Source: Nostoc sp. UHCC 0870 (lineage in GTDB: Bacteria > Cyanobacteriota > Cyanobacteriia > Cyanobacteriales > Nostocaceae). Taken from it: a stretch of 64,000 nucleotides of DNA. Every line of letters starts with the position of its first letter. Position 1 is the stretch's first letter. This document shows positions 9,337 to 17,539 of the stretch, piece by piece. Both the position numbers and the translations under genes were made by a program. A model generated the notes under the pieces. The model saw only the letters and a list, made by a program, of their open reading frames with translations, had not been told where the DNA came from and searched no databases. The stretch lies in NCBI RefSeq assembly GCF_022063185.1, contig NZ_CP091913.1, positions 2,481,501 through 2,545,500 on the forward strand. Reading direction: 5' to 3'.

Positions 9337-9654
9337 TTAACTATTAACAATTGGTTTAGGCGATCGCAAAACTGCATCTAGTAAACCAGGAAACAGCACT
9401 TCTAAATCTTCTCGCCGCAATCTGTTGATGTGTTGTGTTCCTTCCTTGCGACTCAATACTACCCCTGACTCCCGCAGAATCTTAAAGTGATTCGACATGG
9501 TAGACTTAGCGATCGCAAAATCAAAGTCTCCACAGCACTGCTCACCCTTGGTTGCTAGCAAGCGCACCATCTCTAGCCGTACAGGATCGCCTAGCGCATA
9601 CAACACTCCGGGTAACGTAATATCTTTTCGGTCTGGATGATATAAAAATTTCAT
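9337..9654 (-). CDS. rexT: ArsR-family redox-sensing repressor RexT
   Basis: Winged-helix ArsR/SmtB regulator, 105 residues from the ATG at 9654 (MKFLYHPDRKD). With that start the vicinal cysteines in GEQCCGDF are Cys40-Cys41, the redox pair described for Anabaena RexT, which represses trxA2 and lets go of DNA on oxidation. The recognition helix region is AKSTMSNHFKILRESGVV. It is divergent from a thioredoxin gene across an 81-base spacer holding an inverted repeat, the arrangement expected of a repressor of that gene. An ATG three codons upstream is the alternative start. Function is inferred from the cysteine pair and context. Confidence 0.82.
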   Translation of the reverse strand: MKFLYHPDRKDITLPGVLYALGDPVRLEMVRLLATKGEQCCGDFDFAIAKSTMSNHFKILRESGVVLSRKEGTQHINRLRREDLEVLFPGLLDAVLRSPKPIVNS

Positions 9655-9689
9655 AACTTGCATTATCTCTTAAATTGGCTTATATTTTT

Positions 9690-9708
9690 ATTATTCGATA
9701 ATCCCGAA
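9690..9708. promoter_or_regulatory. Candidate RexT operator
   Basis: The short spacer between rexT and trxA contains TTCG-N7-CGAA (9694-9697 and 9705-9708), overlapping ATTAT-TCG-ATAAT (9690-9702). It sits where an ArsR-type repressor would block both divergent promoters. No binding data; inferred from symmetry and position. Confidence 0.4.
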
Positions 9709-9735
9709 CAAAAGAATTAAATCAGGGAGGCAACT

Positions 9736-10068
9736 ATGTCATCCGTCACAAATGTTACAGAAGCCACATTTAAACAAGAGGTACTCGATAGTGAAGTTCC
9801 AGTGTTAGTGGATTTTTGGGCCCCTTGGTGTGGTCCTTGTCGGATGGTAGCCCCAGTTGTCGATGAAATTGCTAGCGAATACGTAGGGCAAGTAAAAGTG
9901 GTAAAGTTAAACACAGATCAAAATCCCACCGTTGCCAGCCATTACGGAATTCGCAGTATTCCTACTCTGATGGTATTTAAGGGAGGGCGACAAGTCGATA
10001 CAGTTGTAGGGGCTGTTGCTAAAACTAGTTTGACTAAGACTTTAACTCAGCATATTCAGCAAGGGTGA
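9736..10068 (+). CDS. trxA: Thioredoxin A (TrxA2-like)
   Basis: 110-residue classical thioredoxin that reduces protein disulfides in the cytosol using electrons from thioredoxin reductase. The active site is WCGPC (Trp31, Cys32, Cys35), and the cis-proline motif [11 protein letters not shown] is intact. The start ATG at 9736 has a good GGGAGG at 9724-9729. Divergence from rexT identifies it as the probable TrxA2 of this strain, induced by oxidative stress when RexT is inactivated. It is followed by a repeat block and then a nitroreductase gene in the same direction, possibly also redox-linked. Confidence 0.96.
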   Translation: MSSVTNVTEATFKQEVLDSEVPVLVDFWAPWCGPCRMVAPVVDEIASEYVGQVKVVKLNTDQNPTVASHYGIRSIPTLMVFKGGRQVDTVVGAVAKTSLTKTLTQHIQQG

Positions 10069-10082
10069 CAGGTGATAGGTGA

Positions 10083-10200
10083 CAGGTGTTTTTTACTCAG
10101 CACCAGCTGAACGCCGCGCTACCGCTAACACCACTCAAAACTCACCGCTCAAAACTCACCACTCAGCACTCAAAACTCAGCACTCACCACTCAGCACTCT
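10083..10200. repeat. Degenerate heptamer array with 26-bp mini-insert
   Basis: Mixed CACTCAG, CACTCAA and CTCACCA units follow trxA. A 26-bp unit at 10104-10129 (CAGCTGAACGCCGCGCTACC and CGCTAAC) is inserted in ACTCAGCAC. It differs at two bases from the units at 5442 and 62757. Confidence 0.75.
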
Positions 10201-10243
10201 CTCAAAGCGTAATCCTAATTAAATCAAATCAGAGGAGAATCTC

Positions 10244-10909
10244 ATGAGTATAATCACTAAAACTCAACCTCTAGAAGTACCCAAGGCTATTATTCAAAGA
10301 CGCTCAATCAAAGCTTTTAAAACAGACCCCATAGCACCAGAACTGCTGAAGCAACTAGTAGAGTTGACTGTAGCTGCACCTAGTAGCTTTAATATGCAAG
10401 GCTGGCGGATTATTTTAGTTCAAGACGAAACCCAAAAGGCGGCTTTATCAGCTGCATCTTGGAATCAAAAGCAAATTATTCAAGCACCAGTAACCTTTGT
10501 GTTTGCAGCCGATCCTAATGCAGGAGAAGGTGATTTAAGCTTAGTGTATGAAAAAGCTTTGCAAACTGGGGCATGGAATGAAGGTACAGTAAATTATTTT
10601 AAAAATGCTATTCCCCAATTCCAGGCGGGTTTGGGAGACAAACGCCGGGAATATGCGATTAAAGATGCTATTATTGCCGCTACTCATTTAGTTTTAGCAG
10701 CAGAAAGTTTAGGACTATCTACCTGTTTCATGAATGGTTGGATTGAAGAGCAAGTCAAAGCAGTAATTGGTGCAACGGATGAGCCTGATTTAGCGATCGC
10801 AGTTTTAGTTCCTGTAGGTTATGCTGCCGAACCCCGTCTAGATCCTGGTCGCTTGCCATTATCCTACAACGTCTTTGTAGACAAAATTGATAACCCATAT
10901 CAAGGTTGA
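10244..10909 (+). CDS. Nitroreductase family protein
   Basis: 221-residue FMN-dependent NAD(P)H oxidoreductase of the nitroreductase superfamily. The FMN-binding N-terminus RRSIKAFKTD is present, followed by APSSFNMQGWRIILVQDE and the central AAESLGLSTCFMNGW. The C-terminus carries VPVGYAAEPRLDPGRLPLS. The natural substrate is unknown; related enzymes reduce quinones, nitro compounds or flavins. The start ATG at 10244 follows GAGGAGAAT. It lies 175 bases downstream of trxA, with only repeats between. A strong hairpin (11025-11061) follows. Confidence 0.88.
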   Translation: MSIITKTQPLEVPKAIIQRRSIKAFKTDPIAPELLKQLVELTVAAPSSFNMQGWRIILVQDETQKAALSAASWNQKQIIQAPVTFVFAADPNAGEGDLSLVYEKALQTGAWNEGTVNYFKNAIPQFQAGLGDKRREYAIKDAIIAATHLVLAAESLGLSTCFMNGWIEEQVKAVIGATDEPDLAIAVLVPVGYAAEPRLDPGRLPLSYNVFVDKIDNPYQG

Positions 10910-11024
10910 CTGCCAAATAACTTGTCAGCCTAGATTCATCTATCCTGCTAAGGATAATATGCTTTTCTTTGGTACTACTTCATTAGGAAAAAATTGCTGA
11001 ATATTGCGTAAATCATCTGAATAT

Positions 11025-11061
11025 ACAGCCTATTTTACTGCTGAATTAGGCTGTATTTTTC
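11025..11061 (+). terminator. Rho-independent terminator after nitroreductase
   Basis: ACAGCCTA (11025-11032) pairs with TAGGCTGT (11047-11054), followed by ATTTTT. It lies 116 bases past the nitroreductase stop and before the next gene. Confidence 0.7.
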
Positions 11062-11158
11062 TACTTTTTGATTAAAACACTTATATCTCTGGTATGGTTC
11101 AAAACCTTATCTATCCTTGTTACGGTTGCTAATGAAATTAATTACAACCGCAATCATT

Positions 11159-11650
11159 ATGGCTTCTACGCAAACCAGCGATCCAACTATTCGCGAAAAT
11201 GTCCAAGCGTGGCAGAAATTGGATACAGATGAACAGCTTGCTTTGTTTTGGTTTATCTACACAGAAATGGGAGATACAATTACACCAGCCGCCCCGAATG
11301 CTAGCACTGTTTCTCCAGAAATTGCCGAGGGCTTATTTAATCAAGTCAAAGACTTAAATCATGAACAACAATTACAGTTACAACGTGACTTGATTAACCG
11401 TGTAGATAACCAAATTAGTCGCCAATATGGTTCATTAAGTGATACGACAAAATTACTATTTTGGTATCGTTTAGCTCAAGGCATGGAAAATACTACTATT
11501 GTGCCTATGCCACCTGACTACGAACTTGGTTCTCAAGGTAAAAAACTCTTGGATAAAATCAAAACACTATCATTTGAAAAGCAGATTACTGTTTTCCGTG
11601 ATTATGTTTCCCCGATGGGTGCTGAACCAAAACCTGGTGCTGAGATTTAA
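11159..11650 (+). CDS. Helical carotenoid protein (OCP N-terminal domain homologue)
   Basis: 163 residues from the ATG at 11159 (MASTQTSDPT). A TTG 14 codons upstream is the alternative start but would add an unrelated extension. It aligns along its length to the all-helical N-terminal domain of orange carotenoid protein: LALFWFIYTEMGDTITPAAP, LLFWYRLAQGMENTTIVPMP and ITVFRDYVSPMG. Such stand-alone HCPs bind a keto-carotenoid; some quench phycobilisomes, others quench singlet oxygen. The carotenoid-contact aromatics in FWFIY and FWYRL are kept. A second paralogue follows at 12064. No C-terminal-domain homologue gene is adjacent. Confidence 0.87.
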   Translation: MASTQTSDPTIRENVQAWQKLDTDEQLALFWFIYTEMGDTITPAAPNASTVSPEIAEGLFNQVKDLNHEQQLQLQRDLINRVDNQISRQYGSLSDTTKLLFWYRLAQGMENTTIVPMPPDYELGSQGKKLLDKIKTLSFEKQITVFRDYVSPMGAEPKPGAEI

Positions 11651-11707
11651 ATAAGTGTAGAGATGAGTTAGCGTAATTTCACATTTCAATAAATCTAAGT
11701 AGTAAAT

Positions 11708-11745
11708 AAACACAGAGTAGAAATCAAAATTCTGCCTCTGTGTTT
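11708..11745. terminator. Hairpin downstream of first HCP gene
   Basis: Perfect 10-bp inverted repeat AAACACAGAG (11708-11717) and CTCTGTGTTT (11736-11745), lying 58 bases past the stop. The rest of 11651-12063 shows no gene. It is AT-rich, probably with the promoter and leader of the second HCP gene. Confidence 0.5.
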
Positions 11746-12063
11746 ACTAGGTTGCTCTTTGGGTTAGATGCACCCAAAACTCTTAACGCCCTTTGCTTCG
11801 TATTTCATAATTTAAGTTAATTTCTAAAATATTACCTCTGTCTTACGACTGGTTTAAATTTATTAATTGTTGTCAGAACTTCTATCTTTTTATAGTGTTT
11901 TAAAATAGGCTATTTTTTTAACTTAAACGAAGGTATAGTTAATGGCTATACTCTTTATACAGAGTAGATTTTATCACTTGATAGAAATAAAACTACTTGA
12001 GCATACACAGTCAGAAAATACATTTAGTTTTGAAAATAAAGAACAATAACTAGAGAGGTTTTT

Positions 12064-12591
12064 ATGACTTCTAAAAACGTTAATCCTGTAGAACAAGCTG
12101 TCTCGGATTTTAAGAAGTTAGATATAGACGATCGCCTGGTAGTATTTGGTTCATTGTTTAGCAAGGTTGCTGATACAATCTCCACCAGTGATATAGACAA
12201 ATTACCAACACAAAAAGCTGCGGACTTAGTAGCAGAAATTCAGCAGCTTTCACCAGAAGAACAACTTTATGCTTTGCGTGATTTGCTACCAGCTTCAAGA
12301 AATGATCAAGATGAAATCATGCTAGATCCCCATCCTAGTAAAGCAATGGTTGAATTGGCTCAAGGTGGTAGCAAAATTCCGACTGGAGAATATGGTCAAC
12401 TCAATGCTGAGGGTAAAATAGCTTTTTGGTATTTCTTGGGACAAATATTAGGCCGCACGATTATCAACCTACCGCGCGACTATACCCCCTCAGCGCAAGC
12501 TACAGCAGTTTTGAACAATCTGCGCTCATTAAATACTAATGATGTAATGTCTTTCTTGAAACAAGTTCTGCAAACCAGAGTCACAGCATAA
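12064..12591 (+). CDS. Divergent helical carotenoid protein paralogue
   Basis: 175 residues, homologous to the OCP N-terminal domain: RLVVFGSLFSKVADTIS, KIAFWYFLGQILGRTIINLP and a C-terminal helix DVMSFLKQVLQ. It is clearly more diverged than the HCP at 11159, with an insertion around 78-100 and FWYFLG in place of FWYRL. That places it in another HCP clade. The ATG at 12064 follows AGAGAGGTTTTT. Carotenoid binding is likely from family knowledge; quenching ability is not predictable from sequence. The two genes probably arose by old duplication and have separate promoters. Confidence 0.8.
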   Translation: MTSKNVNPVEQAVSDFKKLDIDDRLVVFGSLFSKVADTISTSDIDKLPTQKAADLVAEIQQLSPEEQLYALRDLLPASRNDQDEIMLDPHPSKAMVELAQGGSKIPTGEYGQLNAEGKIAFWYFLGQILGRTIINLPRDYTPSAQATAVLNNLRSLNTNDVMSFLKQVLQTRVTA

Positions 12592-12748
12592 AGAATTCAG
12601 TGTTGCTGAAGACAGGGGAACGGGGTATTTTGCCTTGTGTCCTCTTTTTTTATAGGGGTGTAGTAGAAGCAACCCATTTGAGGGCGCGATCGCACGCTTT
12701 CTGTTTTAAGGTCATAATCGAGACACCGCAAAGCCAACATAGAATTAA

Positions 12749-13139
12749 GCCATGCCAGTTATAACAACCTAATAAAGTCAGGTGAAACTTAGTAAAAATG
12801 CGCGTTTTGCTGATGCCGCCCCGTTAGATAATAAAATATCGCGCCCGTATCATGTCTGGGTCAGTTGCAGGGACACCAAGCAACCGCAACGCCATGTAAG
12901 CCTCAACCGACGTGCTGAGTTCTCCGCCATCATCATAAAATTTCCAACCTCCATGCTGCCGTTGTTGGGAACGCAGATATGCTTCTCCTTTGTGCAGAGG
13001 TCTGGTTGTATCTGTTCCCCAAATTTTGTGGACTAAAACCACCTCATCTGTGATAGTGACATTAGACTCTAACTCAGCCCACCAGTAACCAGCAGGATTT
13101 TGCAGTGATAGCAAATATTTTTGACTAGCTGCGATCGCA
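12749..13139 (-). pseudogene. shc: Squalene-hopene cyclase, N-terminal remnant
   Basis: Reading from 13139 down, the frame gives AIAASQKYLLSLQNP, GYWWAELESNVTIT, KIWGTDTTRPLHK, HGGWKFYDDGG and STSVEAYMALRLLGVP. These are the start of squalene-hopene cyclase (hopanoid synthesis). At 12824-12826 a TAA replaces an expected CAA. The same frame then continues RGGISKTRIFTKFHL and a short further stretch before homology fades near 12749. There is no start codon in frame and a TAG lies four codons before the first recognisable residue. About 120 of roughly 630 codons remain. It is a dead fragment; an intact copy elsewhere cannot be judged from here. Confidence 0.88.
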
Positions 13140-13278
13140 TTTCTCTACACCCTCATGACTATAGATTCTGCATTACGCCATTGGCAAGGACGCGGCGGCG
13201 CGTGGAAAGGTAGAGTGTATCCGGGTTAACTCTGTTTAACTATTTAAAAAACTGTAATTAGGAGTATTAAAAGTTATT

Positions 13279-14196
13279 TTAGCTATCTGTAAAGTAGTCT
13301 GAATCAACTTTTTTAATTTCATATACAGCAAAGGGCGCAACACCAACATTATTTTCAATCATCAAATTAGTCAATGTTTCACCATCAATTAAGATAATTT
13401 TGGTGTCAATTCGGGAAACGTAATCTTTAGCTTCACTGGTAAAAGTTGATGTTGTAATAAATACACCTTTTTTAGCCCGAAACCCTTGCAAAGCCCCAGC
13501 AAACTTTTGAATTTCAGGACGACAAACAGAATTTTCCCACCGTTTAGCTTGGATATAAATTACATCTAGCCCCAAACGGTCTTCATTGATAATACCGTCT
13601 ATTCCGCCATCACCACTGCGCCCAACTGTTTTTCCTGCGTCTTTTCGAGTACCACCATAACCCATTTTAACTAATAAATCTACCACCAGTTTTTCAAAGA
13701 AAGCTGGAGAAGAAGTTTTAATTGTTTGTAGCAAATCTGATGCTAAGTCTTGTGTCAATTTTTCAATAGCAATCTCTAAATTTTCTTCTGGTGTACGAGT
13801 TGTATCTAGATTGGCTTCATTTTCATTAGATATAGGTTTATCTGATTGTTGAGGATAATTTTTAAATTCTAGAAATTCAGGAAACTGATTGAGAAATTTA
13901 GCATTAATTTCAACAGGATTGGATGTGATAATATCTAATCCTCTATTAGTTATCTGAAAATAACCTCGCTTTGTTGACTTTATTAACCCTGCTTTCTTCA
14001 AATAAGCACGCGCCCATCCTATACGATTATCAAAAGTTGGTTGGCGACCACTAGGTAGTAGCTCTTTTCGTTGTGCTTCGGTTAATTGGAAGTGATCAGC
14101 TAGAACCTCAATTGCTTCCCGTAATGAATGTTCCTTTTGGTCGGTAGTCAATTTCAGCAACGGCAGCATTATGGCTTGGTAGTCAGGAATGGGCAT
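13279..14196 (-). CDS. mrr: Mrr-type restriction endonuclease
   Basis: 305 residues. An N-terminal winged-helix Mrr_N domain (1-95: AIEVLADHFQLT, GWARAYLKKAGLI, GYFQIT) precedes a charged linker. The Mrr_cat PD-(D/E)XK domain lies at about 160-290: FFEKLVVDLLVKMGYGG, then GDGGIDGII with the metal-binding Asp, then VIYIQAKRW (the QxK variant), then KGVFITTSTFT. This family cleaves methylated DNA (type IV). No methyltransferase lies nearby, which fits a stand-alone modification-dependent nuclease. Methylation specificity cannot be read from sequence. Confidence 0.92.
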   Translation of the reverse strand: MPIPDYQAIMLPLLKLTTDQKEHSLREAIEVLADHFQLTEAQRKELLPSGRQPTFDNRIGWARAYLKKAGLIKSTKRGYFQITNRGLDIITSNPVEINAKFLNQFPEFLEFKNYPQQSDKPISNENEANLDTTRTPEENLEIAIEKLTQDLASDLLQTIKTSSPAFFEKLVVDLLVKMGYGGTRKDAGKTVGRSGDGGIDGIINEDRLGLDVIYIQAKRWENSVCRPEIQKFAGALQGFRAKKGVFITTSTFTSEAKDYVSRIDTKIILIDGETLTNLMIENNVGVAPFAVYEIKKVDSDYFTDS

Positions 14197-14296
14197 ACAA
14201 TCTTTCCAGCAAGGATAAAATCTTACTGGAAGATAGCAATTTATACTTAAATTGGCAAATTAAAAGTACGCCCAGTGCAAAAGGGTAAACAAGTTT

Positions 14297-14346
14297 GTAG
14301 TAAGGACTTTAGTCCTGATTTTTCTAAGGACTAAAGTCCTTACTAC
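14297..14346. repeat. Perfect 20-bp palindromic hairpin (GTAGTAAGG family), copy 1
   Basis: GTAGTAAGGACTTTAGTCCT (14297-14316) is mirrored exactly at 14327-14346. It lies 17 bases beyond the stop of the SLH gene on the minus strand and may act as its transcription end, though no T-run follows. Diverged copies are at 21526-21596 and 35496-35569. Confidence 0.8.
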
Positions 14347-14363
14347 GAACAGGCAATTACAAA

Positions 14364-16016
14364 TTAGAAATTGTAACCTACTCCTAATAACAAGCCAACA
14401 TCAGTTTCATCAACGAAAGCTGCATTAACAGCACCCGTTAGTGTAAAGCGATTCCCCAAAGGAACATCAACACCACCAGTTACCAGCAAGCCAATACTAG
14501 TATCGCCACTAGCTTCAATTGCTACACCAGCACCAATATAAGGCGATACAGCAAATGGTTGTACAACGCCAGGTTCTACCTCACGGGGGGTAAAATCATA
14601 AGTTAAGGGAACGAGAAATACTGTATCGTTGCCAAATACTGCTGATGGACGCACTGATAAAGTCCGGGTAAGCCCAATTTTGCTGATTACTGCAAAGTTA
14701 CTTTCACTCAGAGCAGTATCACCACCCAAGCCAATATTACCAGCCACTCCTACATAACTAGAGCCGCCACGGGTAGCTCTCCCTGGTGTCACACCGTTAG
14801 TAGGTGTTTGTGGTTGTTGACTGGTAAGTTTAGGTGGAATCAGAACTTGGTTAATGGGATATATAACCCCGTTGCTAGCTTGGATATTGGGTTGAATCAC
14901 TCTAGCTTCGTTGACTGTAATCTGATTGTTGGCACTGTCAACTTTAATATTTACAGGTGAATTTTCAACGGTTTTTAATTCCCCAGATGAGAGTTGATTA
15001 GCTGTTAACTGACCAGGAACTACATGATATGTCAATATCTGAATCAATAATTCTCTGTTTTCAGGTTGCTGTAACTGTTGTAAAGTACCAGCCGGCAAAC
15101 CAGCAAAGGCTTCGTTCGTGGGTGCGAAAACTGTATAAGGGCCTGGTTGTTGTAAGGTATCAGCTAACCCTGCTGTCTTGATTAAAGAAGTTATTATACT
15201 AAAAGAATTACTAGCCGCAGCTATAGAAACGATGTCATTGCCAGTTTGAGTATTGCCAGTTGCTTGACCTACTATGTAGTTAGTGGCTACAACATTGCTA
15301 GCGATAGGTTGCACCTGTCCTTGCTTGACTAAGGCTTGATATAACAGTGCGGCTGCTTCTGCACGAGTCAGAGACTGTTGGGGATTGAGTTCTTTGACAT
15401 CGGGATAATTCACAACCATATTGGCTTGTGTCGCCGCCGCTACAGCATTCACAGCATAATTGGGGATGGCTGAGGCATCTGTATAGTTAGTATTGACTAC
15501 ATCTGATGCAGAAGAGTTACTAGATTGTAAGCCTAAACCATTAGCTAAAGCTGCGATCGCCTGAACTTTGGGAATTTGTTGATTGGGTAAAAACACATCC
15601 CCTGGATAACCTGCCATAAATCCAGTTTCGTAAGCTTCTCTAATAGCAGCATTTGCCCAGTAGTTCGCCGGCACATCTGTAAATCCATCTGCACCTAATT
15701 GTCTAACTGCTTGTTGGTTAAAAGCTTTCTGGATCATTGTGGCAAATTCCGCCCGACTTACTGATTGATTTGGCTTAAATGTGCCATCGGGAAAGCCAGC
15801 AATAATATTTCTTTGAGCCAGGGTTTGAATAAATGGACTCGCCCAATAATCTGCACCAACATCACCAAAGCTAGTGGCTGTAGTTGTCGCAGGAACTGTA
15901 TTTTGAGCTAAAGCCTCATGAGAAATGATCACAGGAGAAATTGTAGCCGCAGCTACTCCTAAAGCTAGCAAATTTGCACTTGCTAATGACCAGCGAAAAA
16001 AATTACTCACGAACAT
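14364..16016 (-). CDS. SLH-FAS1-beta-barrel surface protein
   Basis: 550 residues with a signal peptide (1-38, ending ALAQN). Three S-layer homology repeats lie at about 49-92, 112-153 and 178-223; SLH domains bind peptidoglycan-linked polymer. A fasciclin (FAS1) domain follows at 262-394 (YTVFAPTNEAFAGLP, LTYHVVPGQLTA, GVIYPINQVLIPP). The C-terminal ~130 residues alternate hydrophobic and polar residues in strands and end in the Phe (GVGYNF) typical of outer-membrane barrels. The protein could link outer membrane to cell wall and display an adhesion domain. Domains are secure; the barrel is inferred from strand pattern and terminal Phe. Confidence 0.85.
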   Translation of the reverse strand: MFVSNFFRWSLASANLLALGVAAATISPVIISHEALAQNTVPATTTATSFGDVGADYWASPFIQTLAQRNIIAGFPDGTFKPNQSVSRAEFATMIQKAFNQQAVRQLGADGFTDVPANYWANAAIREAYETGFMAGYPGDVFLPNQQIPKVQAIAALANGLGLQSSNSSASDVVNTNYTDASAIPNYAVNAVAAATQANMVVNYPDVKELNPQQSLTRAEAAALLYQALVKQGQVQPIASNVVATNYIVGQATGNTQTGNDIVSIAAASNSFSIITSLIKTAGLADTLQQPGPYTVFAPTNEAFAGLPAGTLQQLQQPENRELLIQILTYHVVPGQLTANQLSSGELKTVENSPVNIKVDSANNQITVNEARVIQPNIQASNGVIYPINQVLIPPKLTSQQPQTPTNGVTPGRATRGGSSYVGVAGNIGLGGDTALSESNFAVISKIGLTRTLSVRPSAVFGNDTVFLVPLTYDFTPREVEPGVVQPFAVSPYIGAGVAIEASGDTSIGLLVTGGVDVPLGNRFTLTGAVNAAFVDETDVGLLLGVGYNF

Positions 16017-16683
16017 ATCCTCCAGGAAAATTATCTTTTTCTCTCAATCGGTATATTGGATTTTGGCAAATATCCAATGCGTAACTAAATCAAAAAAATA
16101 TAGGTCAAATGATTAGGATGTTATTGAAATCATGTTTTTACATCAACAGACATCGCTCAAAAAATAGATTTTGGTGGTAAATAAATATTTGAGAAATTGA
16201 ATTTATTAATCCTGACATGGGAGAACAACATTGTTTTAGATAACAGAACATTCTTTCTGATATCTCTAATTCTTCATCGATAACCTGGAATGCACAACTA
16301 GCTAAAGGCTAAAGTTTTATGAATTATTTTCATCCTTTAGATAGTTGTTCACATTTGTAAAACCTCAATTACTAATTAGCGATTCAGGTTTTTTTATGAG
16401 GCAATAGCTCATGGCTAGACTATATTTATTTTTTCTGCGTAGATTAAATATAGTTTTAAAGAATAGGTTAAATATTTTTAATTAAAAATCACGATTAAAT
16501 ATCTTTTTTCAGTAATTAGTATTGCAAATTAACCGCAATTTTTATTTATTTTAAGGTATCAGATAGCACAGTACCCTCTGTCTTGTGTGTGAAGATTAAT
16601 TAAAGTTAAAAAAATAAACAAAATACTTGCATGATTAGCCATCTATAAATTTGATTGTTATATTGTATTAATTAATCACTATA
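16017..16683. other. Intergenic stretch with hairpin
   Basis: No gene seen between the divergent SLH gene and the gene at 16684. It contains a 15-bp stem, ACAACTAGCTAAAGG (16294-16308) with CCTTTAGATAGTTGT (16334-16348), one mismatch. A weaker stem, AAACCT (16360) with AGGTTT followed by a T-run (16386-16395), lies beyond it. The rest is AT-rich and probably holds both promoters. Confidence 0.45.
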
Positions 16684-17436
16684 ATGGTGAAAATGGGTAA
16701 AACTGTGCGTAATGATTTACAGGGCTTAGAGATTAGTCAAAAGGAACTGCAAAGTTTGACTAATTTGCCTGTTAAGGATGAACTAGTCATCATCATTAAC
16801 CCTTTAAAAGAGATAGGTAAGACAATTGTCCATAAACTTAAAGGTTCTGAAGGGGCTACGGTACTTTTCTTGAGCTTTTCTATATTTGTGTTTGGCTATC
16901 TGATTCTAGATATTCTGATTAAGATATTTGCTAACTGGATCACAATCCCGTCTTGGATGTTATTAATAATACTATGTTTTTGGGGTGGCGGAATTACCCA
17001 ATGTGGTTTGTACTACTGGTGGCGAAAAAGACTGAAGATACTCAAGGAGAATATGAGCCATTCTCTACAAATCCTCTTGAATGATGTTGATAGATATAAT
17101 GCTGTGATTAAAGCCATAGACATTAATGACCAAATAGAAGATGCTGGTAATCCAGAGGTGAATATTAAAGAAAGAGCAAAAGTGATTGCTGCATTAAGAC
17201 TAACAAGAGATGATTTAGTCAGAGCTTTAAAGACAGAAAGAGTTTTGCGAGAAAATAAAAACTTTATTCTTGGTAATACAGAATTATTTGCTAATAATTT
17301 AGCAACTTTAACCGCCATGCAAGTTACAGAACAAGCTACTGAGCATGGCCGGTTACTTAATGAAGCATTGCAGATTGCTTTAGATGTACAACATGAAATG
17401 AAAAGCTTACAGAGTCAATCTCAGGACTGGGGATAG
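16684..17436 (+). CDS. Hypothetical two-TM, coiled-coil protein
   Basis: 250 residues, not recognised. It has an N-terminal cytosolic part (1-55), two membrane spans (about 58-83 and 88-112) and a positively charged RKRLKIL after the second span. A long helical region (120-245) follows, rich in Lys/Glu/Leu and likely coiled-coil. The last residues (SQDWG) and the stop codon are encoded by the G-rich heptamer array that follows, so the array has moved into the 3' end. The start at 16684 is an ATG; a second ATG four codons later is equally plausible. It is single-gene and function is unknown. Confidence 0.6.
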   Translation: MVKMGKTVRNDLQGLEISQKELQSLTNLPVKDELVIIINPLKEIGKTIVHKLKGSEGATVLFLSFSIFVFGYLILDILIKIFANWITIPSWMLLIILCFWGGGITQCGLYYWWRKRLKILKENMSHSLQILLNDVDRYNAVIKAIDINDQIEDAGNPEVNIKERAKVIAALRLTRDDLVRALKTERVLRENKNFILGNTELFANNLATLTAMQVTEQATEHGRLLNEALQIALDVQHEMKSLQSQSQDWG

Positions 17437-17482
17437 GGGATAGGGGACAGGTGACAGGGGATAGGGGATAGGTGACGGGTGA
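17425..17482. repeat. GGGGATA/GGGGACA heptamer array
   Basis: Units GGGGATA, GGGGACA and GGTGACA are tandemly repeated. The array starts inside the last codons of the gene at 16684. Confidence 0.8.
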
Positions 17483-17539
17483 GATTTTATTACTATGCCT
17501 TATGCCCAATACCCGCACTACCGTCTAACATAAAGAAGT

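Noticed and set aside
12782-13036. Plus-strand frame of 84 codons
   Set aside because: It is the opposite strand of the squalene-hopene cyclase remnant.
13155-13229. Short plus-strand frame beginning MTIDSALRHWQGRGG
   Set aside because: 24 codons, no homology recognised and no ribosome site; it lies next to the shc remnant and may be other debris.
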